Made by a program: the position numbers and the translations under genes. 64,000 nt of DNA from Clostridia bacterium (GTDB taxonomy: Bacteria > Bacillota > Clostridia > Lachnospirales > Bianqueaceae), in assembly GCA_900764045.1 (NCBI GenBank), contig CAAFMN010000027.1, forward strand, positions 1 through 64,000. Reading direction: 5' to 3'. This document shows positions 1 to 9,426 of the stretch, piece by piece. The notes under the pieces are model-generated. The model was not told the DNA's origin, made no database searches, and saw nothing but the letters and a program-made list of their open reading frames with translations. How positions within the stretch are numbered: the stretch's first letter is position 1; every line of letters begins with the position of its first letter.

Positions 1-3
1 AAA

Positions 4-87
4 TGCGGATAACAGGAGTCGAACCTGCATGAAGTCACCCTCACATGGACCTGAACCATGCGCGTCTGCCAATTCCGCCATATCCGC
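4..87 (-). tRNA. tRNA-Leu(CAG)
   Basis: Read on the minus strand, the gene folds as a class II tRNA: acceptor GCGGATA pairs with TATCCGC, followed by discriminator A. The D arm carries the Leu-typical TGGCAGACGC, and the anticodon stem CATGG/CCATG encloses a loop with anticodon CAG. There is a short variable arm and a GGTTCGACTCC T arm. CCA is not encoded. It resembles the tRNA-Leu(TAG) at 61439 in acceptor and D arm. Confidence 0.95.
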
Positions 88-242
88 ATGCGTCAAATTT
101 GACAACAAAGATATGATAGCATATCTTATGGAAAACGTCAAGCTTTTTTTCAAAATTTTTCACAAGCATCAACATATTTACAATAAGAAAAACATATTTG
201 CAATGATAACAAAACAAAGTAAAATAAATATTGCATAAATAC

Positions 243-271
243 TTGATTTTTGAACGGGGATATATTATATT
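243..271 (+). promoter_or_regulatory. Putative promoter of the fucosidase operon
   Basis: TTGATT (243-248), a 17-base spacer and TATATT (266-271), followed by a purine-rich leader and an AAGGGGG ribosome binding site before the ATG at 309. The 88-308 gap is AT-rich and shows nothing else. Several alternative TATA-like hexamers overlap, so the exact -10 is uncertain. The AraC regulator at 6604 is the nearest candidate controller. Confidence 0.45.
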
Positions 272-308
272 ATGATAAGAGAAATCCGATAAAAAGGGGG
301 GCACACCG

Positions 309-1652
309 ATGGAAACACAGAAAATGCCGAGAGAGATGACGGGAGCAGAGCTCCGGTCCATGCTCAAGAGCAGCATTAATTTTAAGAGCCTGGGCGGGCT
401 CAAGAGTCCGGAACTGACGCTGCCGCCGGAGAAAAAGAAATGGTGGCGGGATGCTAAGGTGGGAATGTTTGTACACTGGGGACTGTATTCCATACTGGGG
501 CATGGAGAATGGGCACGCTTTAACGAAAAGATTCCGGATGACCAGTATACGGCGCTAGCGGACCAGTTTCAGGGAACCAAGTGCAATATGGAGGATTGGG
601 CGCAGCTCGCGGAAGATATGGGCGCCAAATACATGGTGATGGTCGCAAGACATCATGACGGCTTTGCATTATGGGACAGCCCGGGCAGCTATCAGGGCTT
701 TACTTCTGTCAATACAGGCGCGCACAGAGATTATATCCGGGAATATACAGAGGCATGCCGCAGGCATGGGATGTATGTCGGAATCTATTACTCCAACATG
801 GACTGGCGTTTTCCAGGGTATTTTGACCCGCATGGTCAGCCGGAGAGCGCCGCGGCGATGAAGAAACAGGCCTATGATCAGATCAACGAGCTGTGCGGCA
901 ATTATGGCAAGGTGGATATTCTGTGGTATGACGGTTCCTGGCTGAACCACAGCGGGAGCGATACGACGGCGGCATGGCTCTGGGAGCCGGTACAGCTCAA
1001 TCTCCAGGCCAGAAAATATAATCCGGACATGATGATCAATCCGCGTTCCGGCTGGGAAGGAGACTTCTACTGCGACGAGGGATCCCATGAGATTCAGGGC
1101 AAGATCATCCCGGTGCCGTGGGAGAAAAATATGTGCATCTGTTCGGGAACATCCTGGGGATGGATACCGGAGGACCCGCCGAGGGATCTGGATTGGCTGA
1201 TCCGCATGGTAGCCGATGTAATCACACGGGATGGGAATATTCTGATCAATTTCGGGCCGGACGGACAGGGCGAGATTCCGCAGGAGGCGCAGGCACGGGC
1301 GAGAGAGCTTGGCAAATGGCTTAAGGAGAATGCGGAAGCGGTATACGGTACGCGGGGTGGCCCGCTGGAGCCGGTGGATAAGGTGTATGGGACGACCTAT
1401 AATGGAGATCGCATTTACCTGCATATTCAGGATAGAAAAGCGTTTGCGGGAAGAGTTCTGCCGCTGACCGGGTATCAGGTATTGGCAGCGGAATGCGGAG
1501 AAACACCTGTAGAGTTTATGCAGAACGATGAGGGCGTGATCTTTACACTGCCGCAGGGCCTTCCGGAAGCGGCGGACACAATCGTTAAGATCTGTGTGGA
1601 TCGTCCGGTGGAAGAGCAGGCAGACGTGAAAATTTATTTTACTGGGAAATGA
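309..1652 (+). CDS. GH29 alpha-L-fucosidase
   Basis: Predicted to hydrolyse terminal alpha-linked L-fucose from oligosaccharides in the cytoplasm; no signal peptide is visible. The 447 residues match the usual length of short GH29 enzymes. The barrel begins near residue 50 (KVGMFVHWGLYS), HHDGF sits at 115-119, and the nucleophile should be Asp208 in VDILWYDGSW. The start is set by an AAGGGGG site about 8 bases upstream. It is the first gene of a three-gene operon with a GH42 galactosidase and an unassigned glycosidase-like protein, suggesting use of fucosylated galactosides from host mucin or pectic/xyloglucan side chains. Family assignment is firm; linkage preference cannot be read from sequence. 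Confidence 0.93.
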   Translation: METQKMPREMTGAELRSMLKSSINFKSLGGLKSPELTLPPEKKKWWRDAKVGMFVHWGLYSILGHGEWARFNEKIPDDQYTALADQFQGTKCNMEDWAQLAEDMGAKYMVMVARHHDGFALWDSPGSYQGFTSVNTGAHRDYIREYTEACRRHGMYVGIYYSNMDWRFPGYFDPHGQPESAAAMKKQAYDQINELCGNYGKVDILWYDGSWLNHSGSDTTAAWLWEPVQLNLQARKYNPDMMINPRSGWEGDFYCDEGSHEIQGKIIPVPWEKNMCICSGTSWGWIPEDPPRDLDWLIRMVADVITRDGNILINFGPDGQGEIPQEAQARARELGKWLKENAEAVYGTRGGPLEPVDKVYGTTYNGDRIYLHIQDRKAFAGRVLPLTGYQVLAAECGETPVEFMQNDEGVIFTLPQGLPEAADTIVKICVDRPVEEQADVKIYFTGK

Positions 1653-1661
1653 GGATAGGCT

Positions 1662-3680
1662 ATGTATTATGGAGCAGCGTATTATCCGGAGCAAAAGACG
1701 GAAGAGGAACTGAAGCATGACCTGGAGCTGATCATCCAGTCCGGCATCAATACGGTTCGGATGGGAGAATTTGCATGGTGCAGGTTTGAACCCAATGAAG
1801 GAGAGTTCCATTTTGAATGGTTGGACACTGTAGTAGAGACTCTGGGTAAGGCGGGAGTCAAGACGGTGATGTGTACGCCGACGGCGTGCCCGCCGGCCTG
1901 GATGTGTGAAAAATATCCGGAGATTCTATATGTGGATAACAGGGGAGTCCGCCGCGGGTTTGGCGGCCGGAGACATTATTGCTACACCAATGAGCGTTAC
2001 CGTGAGTTCTCTCGCAGGATCGCGGAGAAGATCGGGGAGCATTACGGCAAGAATCCCTATATTCTGGGATTCCAGATTGACAACGAACCGGCGCAGGAGG
2101 CTACCGGCCGCTGTCACTGCGAGGTTTGCCAGAAAGCCTTCAAACAGTGGATTCGGGATCGTTATCATACAGTGGAGGAGTGGAACCGCCGCAGCGGCAG
2201 CGTATTCTGGTCTCAGGAGCTGACGGATTTTTCACAGGTGTACGCGCCGGTGACAACCATTGAGCTGCATGCTGATGACGCGATGCAGGTTCATTTTGAA
2301 AATCCGACGATTCGGTTGGAATTTGAGCGTTTTTGCAGCGCCAAGCAGGTGGAGTATCAGGATATACAGACAGCGGCACTCAAAAAGTATACGGACAAGC
2401 CGGTAACAGTCAATGGAACCGGATTTGCAACCAACAGCATCAATTATTATGACAGCTATCGCAGCCTGGATTGCTATGCGTTTGATTCCTATCCGGGAAT
2501 GCATCATACCAGAATCTCTTCGTTCCCCTACGGCTTCGCAAGAGGTGTTAAACCGGGGACACCTTTCTGGATTCTGGAATTTATGTCCGGCGGCGGGCAT
2601 GGGCTTAGAGGACATGGACGGCGGCAGACACCTCCGGGTTCCCTCAAGCAGGCGACGGTCCATGCGATGGCGCACGGGGCGCAGATGCTGCTGCATTTCC
2701 AGTTCCGTACATTTCCGTACGGCGCGGAGCAGCTGAATTACGCGATTGTGGATATGGACGGCGTTCCGCGCAGAAGATACTATGAGATGCAGGAGACAGC
2801 GGCTTTGCTGAACCGGCTGGAGCCTTTGGAAAAAGCGCAGATGAAGAATCAGGCGGCGATCGTGGTGGATTATGATGCCTATTGGGCGCTCAAGATCAAG
2901 CCGGTTCATGAAAGCTTCCAGTATATTACGTTCTGCAGTGAGTTTTATACGGCATTGGATGATCTGGGGTACGGCAGCGATCTGGTCAATCTGGACGCCG
3001 ATTGGTCCGGGTATAAGCTCCTGGTGATCCCGGCGATGTTTGTACTGAACCGTTCGTATCGGGATAAAATCCGTCACTATGTGGAGAATGGCGGCACGGT
3101 TCTGGCCACCTTCCTGACCAGTGTGAAAACGGTGGATAACACCGGCTATACGGAGAGCCTTCCTGCCGGCCTGACAGAGGTATTTGGGGTGACGGTACAG
3201 GAAGTTGAACCGATCGATAACAGTACGGTATCCAGCCTGGAGCTGAAGCTGTCAGGGAAGCCGATGCTCACCCAGGACCGCTACTGGTCTGAGCTCCTTG
3301 ATGGTACGGCAGAGATGAAGGGAGTCTATACCGAGGACTATAAAAAGGGACAGGGCGTGATCTCGCGCAATGCTTATGGCAAGGGGCATGCCTGGTATAT
3401 GGGAACCATGCCGGAAAAACAGGCATTTACGGCGCTGCTGGAGGAAGTCAGCCACGAGGCTGGACTAAGAAAGAATGGAATTCGGGTTCCGGATTGCTGC
3501 GAGGTTGTACGCAGAGAATATGAGGGACAGGGACTGTATTACATTTTTAATTTTGCAGCGCAGCCGCAGAAGGCGGAATGGACAGGAACGCTTCGAAGCG
3601 TATTGGATGACACCAGCTATACGGACGGCGCTGAGATCCCGGCGGATGGATTTTTGATTTTACAGGGGGAAACAACATGA
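1662..3680 (+). CDS. GH42 beta-galactosidase
   Basis: Predicted to cleave terminal beta-galactosides inside the cell. The 672-residue protein has the GH42 TIM barrel (about 1-370), a trimerisation-type Rossmann-like domain (about 375-590) and a small C-terminal beta domain. Asn141-Glu142 in FQIDNEP is the acid/base pair, and Glu306 in FWILEFMSG is the expected nucleophile. The metal-site cysteines of the family are present (Cys107, Cys151, Cys153, Cys156). It lies 9 bases after the fucosidase and overlaps the next gene by ATGA, so the three are probably translationally coupled. The specific galactoside is unknown. Confidence 0.92.
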   Translation: MYYGAAYYPEQKTEEELKHDLELIIQSGINTVRMGEFAWCRFEPNEGEFHFEWLDTVVETLGKAGVKTVMCTPTACPPAWMCEKYPEILYVDNRGVRRGFGGRRHYCYTNERYREFSRRIAEKIGEHYGKNPYILGFQIDNEPAQEATGRCHCEVCQKAFKQWIRDRYHTVEEWNRRSGSVFWSQELTDFSQVYAPVTTIELHADDAMQVHFENPTIRLEFERFCSAKQVEYQDIQTAALKKYTDKPVTVNGTGFATNSINYYDSYRSLDCYAFDSYPGMHHTRISSFPYGFARGVKPGTPFWILEFMSGGGHGLRGHGRRQTPPGSLKQATVHAMAHGAQMLLHFQFRTFPYGAEQLNYAIVDMDGVPRRRYYEMQETAALLNRLEPLEKAQMKNQAAIVVDYDAYWALKIKPVHESFQYITFCSEFYTALDDLGYGSDLVNLDADWSGYKLLVIPAMFVLNRSYRDKIRHYVENGGTVLATFLTSVKTVDNTGYTESLPAGLTEVFGVTVQEVEPIDNSTVSSLELKLSGKPMLTQDRYWSELLDGTAEMKGVYTEDYKKGQGVISRNAYGKGHAWYMGTMPEKQAFTALLEEVSHEAGLRKNGIRVPDCCEVVRREYEGQGLYYIFNFAAQPQKAEWTGTLRSVLDDTSYTDGAEIPADGFLILQGETT

Positions 3681-6382
3681 AAATCGTAAGCATGATTCAG
3701 GAGCGATCCGGTAATAAAAGGATTCGCTTAGGGATGGAATACCTGGTAAAAAGTCTGCAAAAAGCGGGCTATGAAGTGCAGTATTGTGAGGAGACGGAGG
3801 AGTACCGGGAACTGCCGGGGATAAAGCTCTATGCCGGTGACAGAAATACGAGTGATTTTCTGAAAACGCTGGAAGAAGGAGAGCTGCTGTTATATCATCA
3901 GCCGGTACCGGAGGGCGAAGGTTTTTATCTGAGTACTGTGGCCGGTGGCCTGACAGTTGTATCCGGCGGGAGTGATACGGGAACGCTGTATGGCTGCCTG
4001 GAGCTGGCGGAGCGGATTGACCGGGAAGGCGAGATTCCTTATGAGATCGCTTTTGGCGACGCACCGGCCTATAAACTGCGAGGGCCTGTATTGGGACTGC
4101 AGAAGACCAAGCTGGAGCCGCCGCGACGGACTTACGAGTATCCGATCACGCCGGATCGCTTCCCGTGGTTTTATGACAAGGAGCAGTGGATGCAGTATCT
4201 GGATATGATGGTGCGCAATCGCTGCAATGTATTGTATATCTGGAGCGGCCATCCGTTTGCGTCCTTAGTAAAGGTACCCGAGTATCCGGAGGCGTTGGAA
4301 GTCAGTGAAGAGGAGCTGCGGCTCAATCATGATACCTTTATGTGGCTGACGGAGGAGTGCGACCGCAGAGGCATCTGGGTGGTGCTCAAGTTCTACAACA
4401 TCCATATCCCCTATGAATTTGCGGTATACCATGGACTGGATCCGCATCAGAGCAGTATCCATCCGTTGGTGGCGGATTATACCCGTAAGTCCATCGCGGA
4501 ATTTATTAAGTCGTATCCGCATATCGGTCTGATGGTTTGTCTGGGCGAGGCGATGCGCGGACTGGAAGCCAAGACGGAATGGTTTGTCAAGACGATCATT
4601 CCGGGCGTTAAGGATGGAATTGAGGCAGCGGGACTGACAGAGGAGCCGCCGGTTATTCTGCGGGGACACGACTGCGATCCGATCGACGCGATGACACAGG
4701 CCATGCCTCTGTACTCAAACCTATACACCATGTGGAAGTATAACGGAGAGGGACTGACCACTTATCAGCCCAGGGGCAATTGGCAGAAGGAGCATCAGGC
4801 GCTGTCTTCTCTGGGCAGTACGCATATCATCAATATACATATTGTGGCAGATCTGGAACCCTTCCGATATGGCGCGCCTGCTTTTATTCAGAAATGCATG
4901 CAGGCAGCCAAGTATCGTCTGGGCGGCAACGGTCTGCATCTGTATCCGCTCTTTTACTGGGATTGGCCGTATTCTCCGGATCGTACAGAGCCTCGGCTGA
5001 TGCAGCTGGATCGGGACTGGATGTGGTACGAGACATGGTTCCGGTATGCGTGGAATCCGGATCGGGATGAAAAGACGGAGAAGCTCTATTGGATAGAGAG
5101 ATTGGCGGAGCATTACGGCGCTACGCCGCAGTCCGCGGAAAAGATGCTGGAGGCGATAGAATGCGCGGGGCAGCTGGCGCCCAGGAATCTGCGCCGCATC
5201 GGCATCACGGAAGGCAACCGTCAGACCTGGAGCCTGGGGATGACGCTCAGTGAGATGACCAATGTACGGCGCTATCGTCCCAATCTGGAGCTCTGGCATT
5301 CTGTCGGAGGCAAAGGTGAACAGCCGGATGAATATGTACAGAACAAGGTCGCGGGTAAGCCGCATGTAGGCGAGACGCCGGTGGATATGATCCGGGATAC
5401 GGCATATTTCGCCGCAAAGGCCATGAGAGCCGTGGAAGAGGCTGGCAGCGGCATGACGGCCAATCAAAAGGAATATGGACGTTGGAAGACAGATATCGAG
5501 GCGTTGTCTCTGATTACGGAGTCCTACAATCACAAGCTTTTGGCGGCGCTTAAGATTCTGGAGTATAAATATACGATGGATGAAAAGCTGCATGGAGATC
5601 TGTCTCTGTTGGAAGAGGCGAAGACAGAGATCGAGAAGAATCTGGAAGCCTACCGTAAGCTGGCGGATCTGACGGATCAGACCTATTTGTATGCGCAGAG
5701 CATGCAGACGCCGCAGCGTAAGATTCCGTTTGAAAATGGAGATACTTATGGGCATTGGCGTGCTTGCCTGCCGGAATATGAACGGGAATACCGAAACTTC
5801 AGCAGGCATTTGGAGGAGATGCGGCAAGGAAAATATCCCGAGGCACAGCAGGAGGATGGAGAATACCGTCCGTTGACGCCCGCACCTTATAAGCTTCTGT
5901 CAGACGAGTACGAGACCTATACGCTGCAAAAGGGCGCGGTGGTCTTCAGCGATACCGGCGTTAAGGTAGAACAGCTGATTCCGGAAGTAACAGGACTGAC
6001 GGGTGTACGTTTTGGACATGAGGACGCGATTGGCGGAAAGGTCCGCATCCGGATCGAGCTGCCGCAGGATTCCCGTGTGATTATCGGATATATGAACGCG
6101 AAGGCTGTACAATGGCTGCAGGTGCCGGATCTGGAAACCAACACGCATGCCGATGATCGGGGAGGACTGGCAACCGTTTATGGCAATGCGATGAAGGTGC
6201 AGGGCTGCCCCATGGTAGATTTTCATATGTTCCGTTATGAAAAGGGAGTCCATGAGATCAGTTTTGATAACGGCGGATTTGTCTTTGCCGGAGTGATCTC
6301 GGAGGACGAATCGGTGACGCCCAGAGGGGCGCAAATGGCCGGAGAGTCTTTGGAGAATCTCGACTGGCTGTACGAAGAATAA
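3677..6382 (+). CDS. Large TIM-barrel glycosidase-like protein, unassigned family
   Basis: I do not recognise this 901-residue protein as a characterised enzyme. Residues 1-125 look like the alpha/beta N-terminal domain found before the barrel in GH67/GH20-type enzymes. From about 130 a TIM barrel starts (LRGPVLGLQKTK, then YLDMMVRNRCNVLYIWSGHPF at about 173-193). Acidic candidates include GEAMRG and the HDCDP stretch near 330. Residues 470-740 are helical, and 760-895 look like a beta-sandwich. No signal peptide. It starts inside the GH42 stop codon (ATGA) and is the last gene before the terminator. By context it probably acts on the same glycan; an alpha-uronidase-like role is a guess only. 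Confidence 0.6.
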   Translation: MKIVSMIQERSGNKRIRLGMEYLVKSLQKAGYEVQYCEETEEYRELPGIKLYAGDRNTSDFLKTLEEGELLLYHQPVPEGEGFYLSTVAGGLTVVSGGSDTGTLYGCLELAERIDREGEIPYEIAFGDAPAYKLRGPVLGLQKTKLEPPRRTYEYPITPDRFPWFYDKEQWMQYLDMMVRNRCNVLYIWSGHPFASLVKVPEYPEALEVSEEELRLNHDTFMWLTEECDRRGIWVVLKFYNIHIPYEFAVYHGLDPHQSSIHPLVADYTRKSIAEFIKSYPHIGLMVCLGEAMRGLEAKTEWFVKTIIPGVKDGIEAAGLTEEPPVILRGHDCDPIDAMTQAMPLYSNLYTMWKYNGEGLTTYQPRGNWQKEHQALSSLGSTHIINIHIVADLEPFRYGAPAFIQKCMQAAKYRLGGNGLHLYPLFYWDWPYSPDRTEPRLMQLDRDWMWYETWFRYAWNPDRDEKTEKLYWIERLAEHYGATPQSAEKMLEAIECAGQLAPRNLRRIGITEGNRQTWSLGMTLSEMTNVRRYRPNLELWHSVGGKGEQPDEYVQNKVAGKPHVGETPVDMIRDTAYFAAKAMRAVEEAGSGMTANQKEYGRWKTDIEALSLITESYNHKLLAALKILEYKYTMDEKLHGDLSLLEEAKTEIEKNLEAYRKLADLTDQTYLYAQSMQTPQRKIPFENGDTYGHWRACLPEYEREYRNFSRHLEEMRQGKYPEAQQEDGEYRPLTPAPYKLLSDEYETYTLQKGAVVFSDTGVKVEQLIPEVTGLTGVRFGHEDAIGGKVRIRIELPQDSRVIIGYMNAKAVQWLQVPDLETNTHADDRGGLATVYGNAMKVQGCPMVDFHMFRYEKGVHEISFDNGGFVFAGVISEDESVTPRGAQMAGESLENLDWLYEE

Positions 6383-6395
6383 TAAGATATAAAAA

Positions 6396-6450
6396 GAAAG
6401 AGCGATTTTGTTCATTTATTACTATAGAATGAATAAAAATCGCTCTTTTT
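6396..6450. terminator. Bidirectional rho-independent terminator
   Basis: The arm AAAGAGCGATTTT (6397-6409) pairs with AAAATCGCTCTTT (6436-6448). The stem has a run of A before and a run of T after it, so it can end the fucosidase operon on the plus strand and also stop readthrough on the other strand. The 6451-6600 stretch beyond is AT-rich with no convincing gene. Confidence 0.85.
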
Positions 6451-6603
6451 GTATCTTAAATATGCTAAAATTGCACTATACATTGCAAAAATACGCCAAA
6501 ATCACCGAAAAAGAAAGTTATATATGCAATGGAGTAACCAAGTTTTACAATTGCTGTAGGATATCCGCAGGATTTATAATAATAGTATCCGATTGACAGG
6601 AGA

Positions 6604-7464
6604 TCAGGGAGCTTTACGACCCTGAACAGCATCCTCCTTAGGGGAGATGCCGAAACGTTTCACATAGCAGCGGTAGAAGTTGGAGTAGTCGCTGAAGCCG
6701 CTATCTCGGTAAGCGTCCTGGATGGCAGAGCCGTTCTGAATCTTTTGCCTGGCAACGGTCAGTCTCTTGATGAGTACATAATTCCAAAGGGTGCTGCCGG
6801 TAATTTCTTTGAAGCGTTTATTCAGATAAGATTTACTGATGCCGAACTGTTTGCAAAGTTTGTCCAAGGTAAAGTCTTCTGTCAGGTGCGCGTTGATGTA
6901 GAGTAGGATGTCCCGGATTGTATCGGAGATGCTGACACCCAATGTGATGGAAGCATCCGTCATGGTACTGCTGATATAGCGCAGGGTGGTCAGAGACAGA
7001 TGCAATATAGCCAAGATCGTGCTGCGCTGGTAGGCCGGACTTTCCTTGGCCAGGTCGGGCAGACTCAAAAAGAGCTGCTTGAAAAAGCTCTCATAAGAAG
7101 AGGTGATCGGCAGAAGCGGAGAGGGCAGCTCTTGCGTGAAGCATAACAGAGTGCCGCTGGGGTCGAGTTCTGATAGGAGCGCCGCGTTAAAATGCAGTGT
7201 GATGCGCTCATAGGGCATATCGGTATTGATATGGGTTTTATGGGCGTCGATGGGGCGGATCAGCAGAATCGAGCCGGAGACAATCGGGTATTGCGCCCCC
7301 TCTACATAATAATAGCCGCTGCCGGAGACGATGTAATCCAGTTCATACATATTATGGACATGAATATTCATATAGTATGGATCCGATTCATAAGTTCTGG
7401 GCGCGTTGCGCTTGTAGTCGAGGTATAGATTGGGTGTATCGTAGCAGTACAGATGGGTGCTCAT
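6604..7464 (-). CDS. AraC-family transcriptional regulator
   Basis: A 286-residue regulator with an N-terminal cupin-type sensing domain (about 25-110, with the pattern MHVHNMYELDYIVSG) and a C-terminal pair of helix-turn-helix motifs (about 185-280, FTLDKLCKQFGISKSYLNKRFKE and YRDSGFSDYSNFYRCYVKRFGISP). It is divergent from the LplB-YtcP-LipO importer, with 85 bases between the two starts, and convergent with the fucosidase operon. It is therefore the obvious candidate regulator of sugar uptake and perhaps of the glycosidase operon. The inducer is unknown. An AGGAGG site precedes the start. Confidence 0.9.
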   Translation of the reverse strand: MSTHLYCYDTPNLYLDYKRNAPRTYESDPYYMNIHVHNMYELDYIVSGSGYYYVEGAQYPIVSGSILLIRPIDAHKTHINTDMPYERITLHFNAALLSELDPSGTLLCFTQELPSPLLPITSSYESFFKQLFLSLPDLAKESPAYQRSTILAILHLSLTTLRYISSTMTDASITLGVSISDTIRDILLYINAHLTEDFTLDKLCKQFGISKSYLNKRFKEITGSTLWNYVLIKRLTVARQKIQNGSAIQDAYRDSGFSDYSNFYRCYVKRFGISPKEDAVQGRKAP

Positions 7465-7549
7465 GATATGCCTCCTGGATCATAGAATACTTCCAGTATA
7501 ACATAGAATCGGCATTTTTACAATCATTTGAAAGGAAAAAGGTGATACG

Positions 7550-8500
7550 ATGGCCAATGTAACTGTAGCGACGTCCCGGCGTAAAAAGAGCGCGTGGGGA
7601 AACCTGCTGAAGAGTCTGAACCGGACCAAGTATCTGCAGCTTCTGCTACTGCCGGGACTGATCTACTATATTATCTTCCATTATGTCCCCATGTACGGCG
7701 TGATCATCGCCTTCAAGGATTATAAAATCCGCGCGGGGATTCTGGGCAGTCCCTGGGTCGGATTCAAGCACTTTCTGGAGTTCTTCCGATACATGCACTG
7801 CGGTAGGATCATTATCAATACGATCCTCCTGAACCTCTACAATCTGATCTTTGGATTCCCGATGCCGATTATTTTCGCGATTTTGCTGAATGAAGTACGC
7901 AACCTTCGGTATAAGAAGTTTGTGCAGACGGTCAGCTATCTGCCGCATTTCATCTCGACGGTTTCCATCGTCGGTATCCTGTTCATGGTATTGTCTCCGA
8001 ACGGAGGTATTGTCAATATCATCATCCAGAAACTGGGAGGGACTCCCATCTACTTCATGACGGAGAGCAAATGGTTCCGGACGATCTATGTGGCCTCCGG
8101 CGTATGGCAGAATCTGGGCTGGGACGCGATCATCTATATCGCGGCGCTGGCTGGAGTCAATCAGGAACTGTATGAAGCGGCGGTGATCGACGGCGCGAGC
8201 CGCCTGAAGCAGATCTGGCACGTATCTCTGCCGGGCATCCGTTCGACGATCGTCATCATGCTGATCATGCGTATGGGCGGCATGATGAGCAGCAACACGG
8301 ATAAAGTCTTGCTGATGCAGAACGCGCTGACCTATGATGTATCCGATATCATCGGAACCTATGTATACCGCCGAGGTATTCAGGACGCGGATTACAGCTA
8401 TTCCACCGCTGTGGGCCTGTTTAACTCGCTGATCAACGTAGTCTTTGTGGTAGCAGCCAATACGATATCCAAGCGACTGGGCGAGAGCTCGCTGTGGTAA
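7550..8500 (+). CDS. Oligosaccharide ABC transporter permease, LplB type
   Basis: Inner-membrane permease of a CUT1-type carbohydrate importer; 316 residues with about six membrane segments. The EAA loop is clear (YEAAVIDGASRLKQIWHVSLPGI, near 215), which contacts the ATPase. The N-terminal half matches LplB proteins (LPGLIYYIIFHYVPMYG). No ATPase gene is nearby; these systems commonly share a genomic MsmK-type ATPase. It is first of three co-directional genes (permease, permease, binding protein), with a GGAAAAAGGTGA ribosome binding region upstream of the ATG. Confidence 0.93.
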   Translation: MANVTVATSRRKKSAWGNLLKSLNRTKYLQLLLLPGLIYYIIFHYVPMYGVIIAFKDYKIRAGILGSPWVGFKHFLEFFRYMHCGRIIINTILLNLYNLIFGFPMPIIFAILLNEVRNLRYKKFVQTVSYLPHFISTVSIVGILFMVLSPNGGIVNIIIQKLGGTPIYFMTESKWFRTIYVASGVWQNLGWDAIIYIAALAGVNQELYEAAVIDGASRLKQIWHVSLPGIRSTIVIMLIMRMGGMMSSNTDKVLLMQNALTYDVSDIIGTYVYRRGIQDADYSYSTAVGLFNSLINVVFVVAANTISKRLGESSLW

Positions 8501-8513
8501 GGGAGGGAGAGAC

Positions 8514-9389
8514 ATGGTAAGAGACCGTTCCGTATCCGCAAAGGTATTTGAGGCAGTAGTACATATCGTTATGATCTGTGTCGTGCTGCTGACACTGCTT
8601 CCAGTCATTCACGTAATATCCATTTCTTTCTCCAGCGCCGCGGCGATCAGCCGGGGAGATGTCGGGCTGTGGCCTGTGGAGTTCAGCGTCAGTGCCTATA
8701 CCGCCATCTTCAAGTCCGGCAATGTTCCGCGCAGCTTCTTGAATTCGGTATATTATACGGCATTGGGCACAGCCATCAATATGCTGCTGACGACCATGAT
8801 GGCCTACCCTCTGTCCCGGACCTACCTGACCTTCCGTAAGTTCTACAACGTGCTGGTGCTGATCACGATGTTCTTCAGCGGCGGATTGATTCCGACCTTC
8901 CTGACCGTGAAGAACTTAGGATTGTACAACACCGTATGGGCGATTGCCCTGCCCGGCGCGATCTCCACCTGGAACCTGATCATCATGCGGACCTTCTTTA
9001 TGGGGCTTCCGGCCGAGCTGGAGGAGTCCGCGCAGCTGGACGGCGCTAACGACTTTACGATCTTCGCGCGGATTATCCTGCCGCTTTCCAAGGCGTCGAT
9101 CGCGACGATCGCGCTGTTCTACGGCGTAGGACACTGGAATAACTGGTTCAGCGGCATGATCTATTTCAAGAACAGCAAGTCCTATCCTCTGCAGACCATC
9201 CTCCGCTCGATCGTAATCAACAGTGAGGTATCCGATGAGATCACCGTGGATGAAGTGATCAACAGCATTTCTGCGGAAGGCATCAAGTATTCAACCCTGG
9301 TAGTCTCCATGGTTCCTATGATGGCCGTCTACCCGTTCATCCAGAAATACTTTGTCAAGGGCGTTATGATCGGCTCGCTGAAAGGCTGA
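8514..9389 (+). CDS. Carbohydrate ABC transporter permease, YtcP type
   Basis: Second permease of the importer; 291 residues with six predicted membrane segments, following the LplB-type gene by 13 bases. The EAA loop reads LEESAQLDGANDFTIFARIILPLSKAS (about 165-190). The C-terminal ending (YPFIQKYFVKGVMIGSLKG) is characteristic of YtcP/MalG-like permeases. It forms a heterodimer with the preceding protein by family knowledge. Confidence 0.93.
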   Translation: MVRDRSVSAKVFEAVVHIVMICVVLLTLLPVIHVISISFSSAAAISRGDVGLWPVEFSVSAYTAIFKSGNVPRSFLNSVYYTALGTAINMLLTTMMAYPLSRTYLTFRKFYNVLVLITMFFSGGLIPTFLTVKNLGLYNTVWAIALPGAISTWNLIIMRTFFMGLPAELEESAQLDGANDFTIFARIILPLSKASIATIALFYGVGHWNNWFSGMIYFKNSKSYPLQTILRSIVINSEVSDEITVDEVINSISAEGIKYSTLVVSMVPMMAVYPFIQKYFVKGVMIGSLKG

Positions 9390-9426
9390 TCTGCCATAAA
9401 AATCCAATGAAAAGGAGAGAAGTAGC

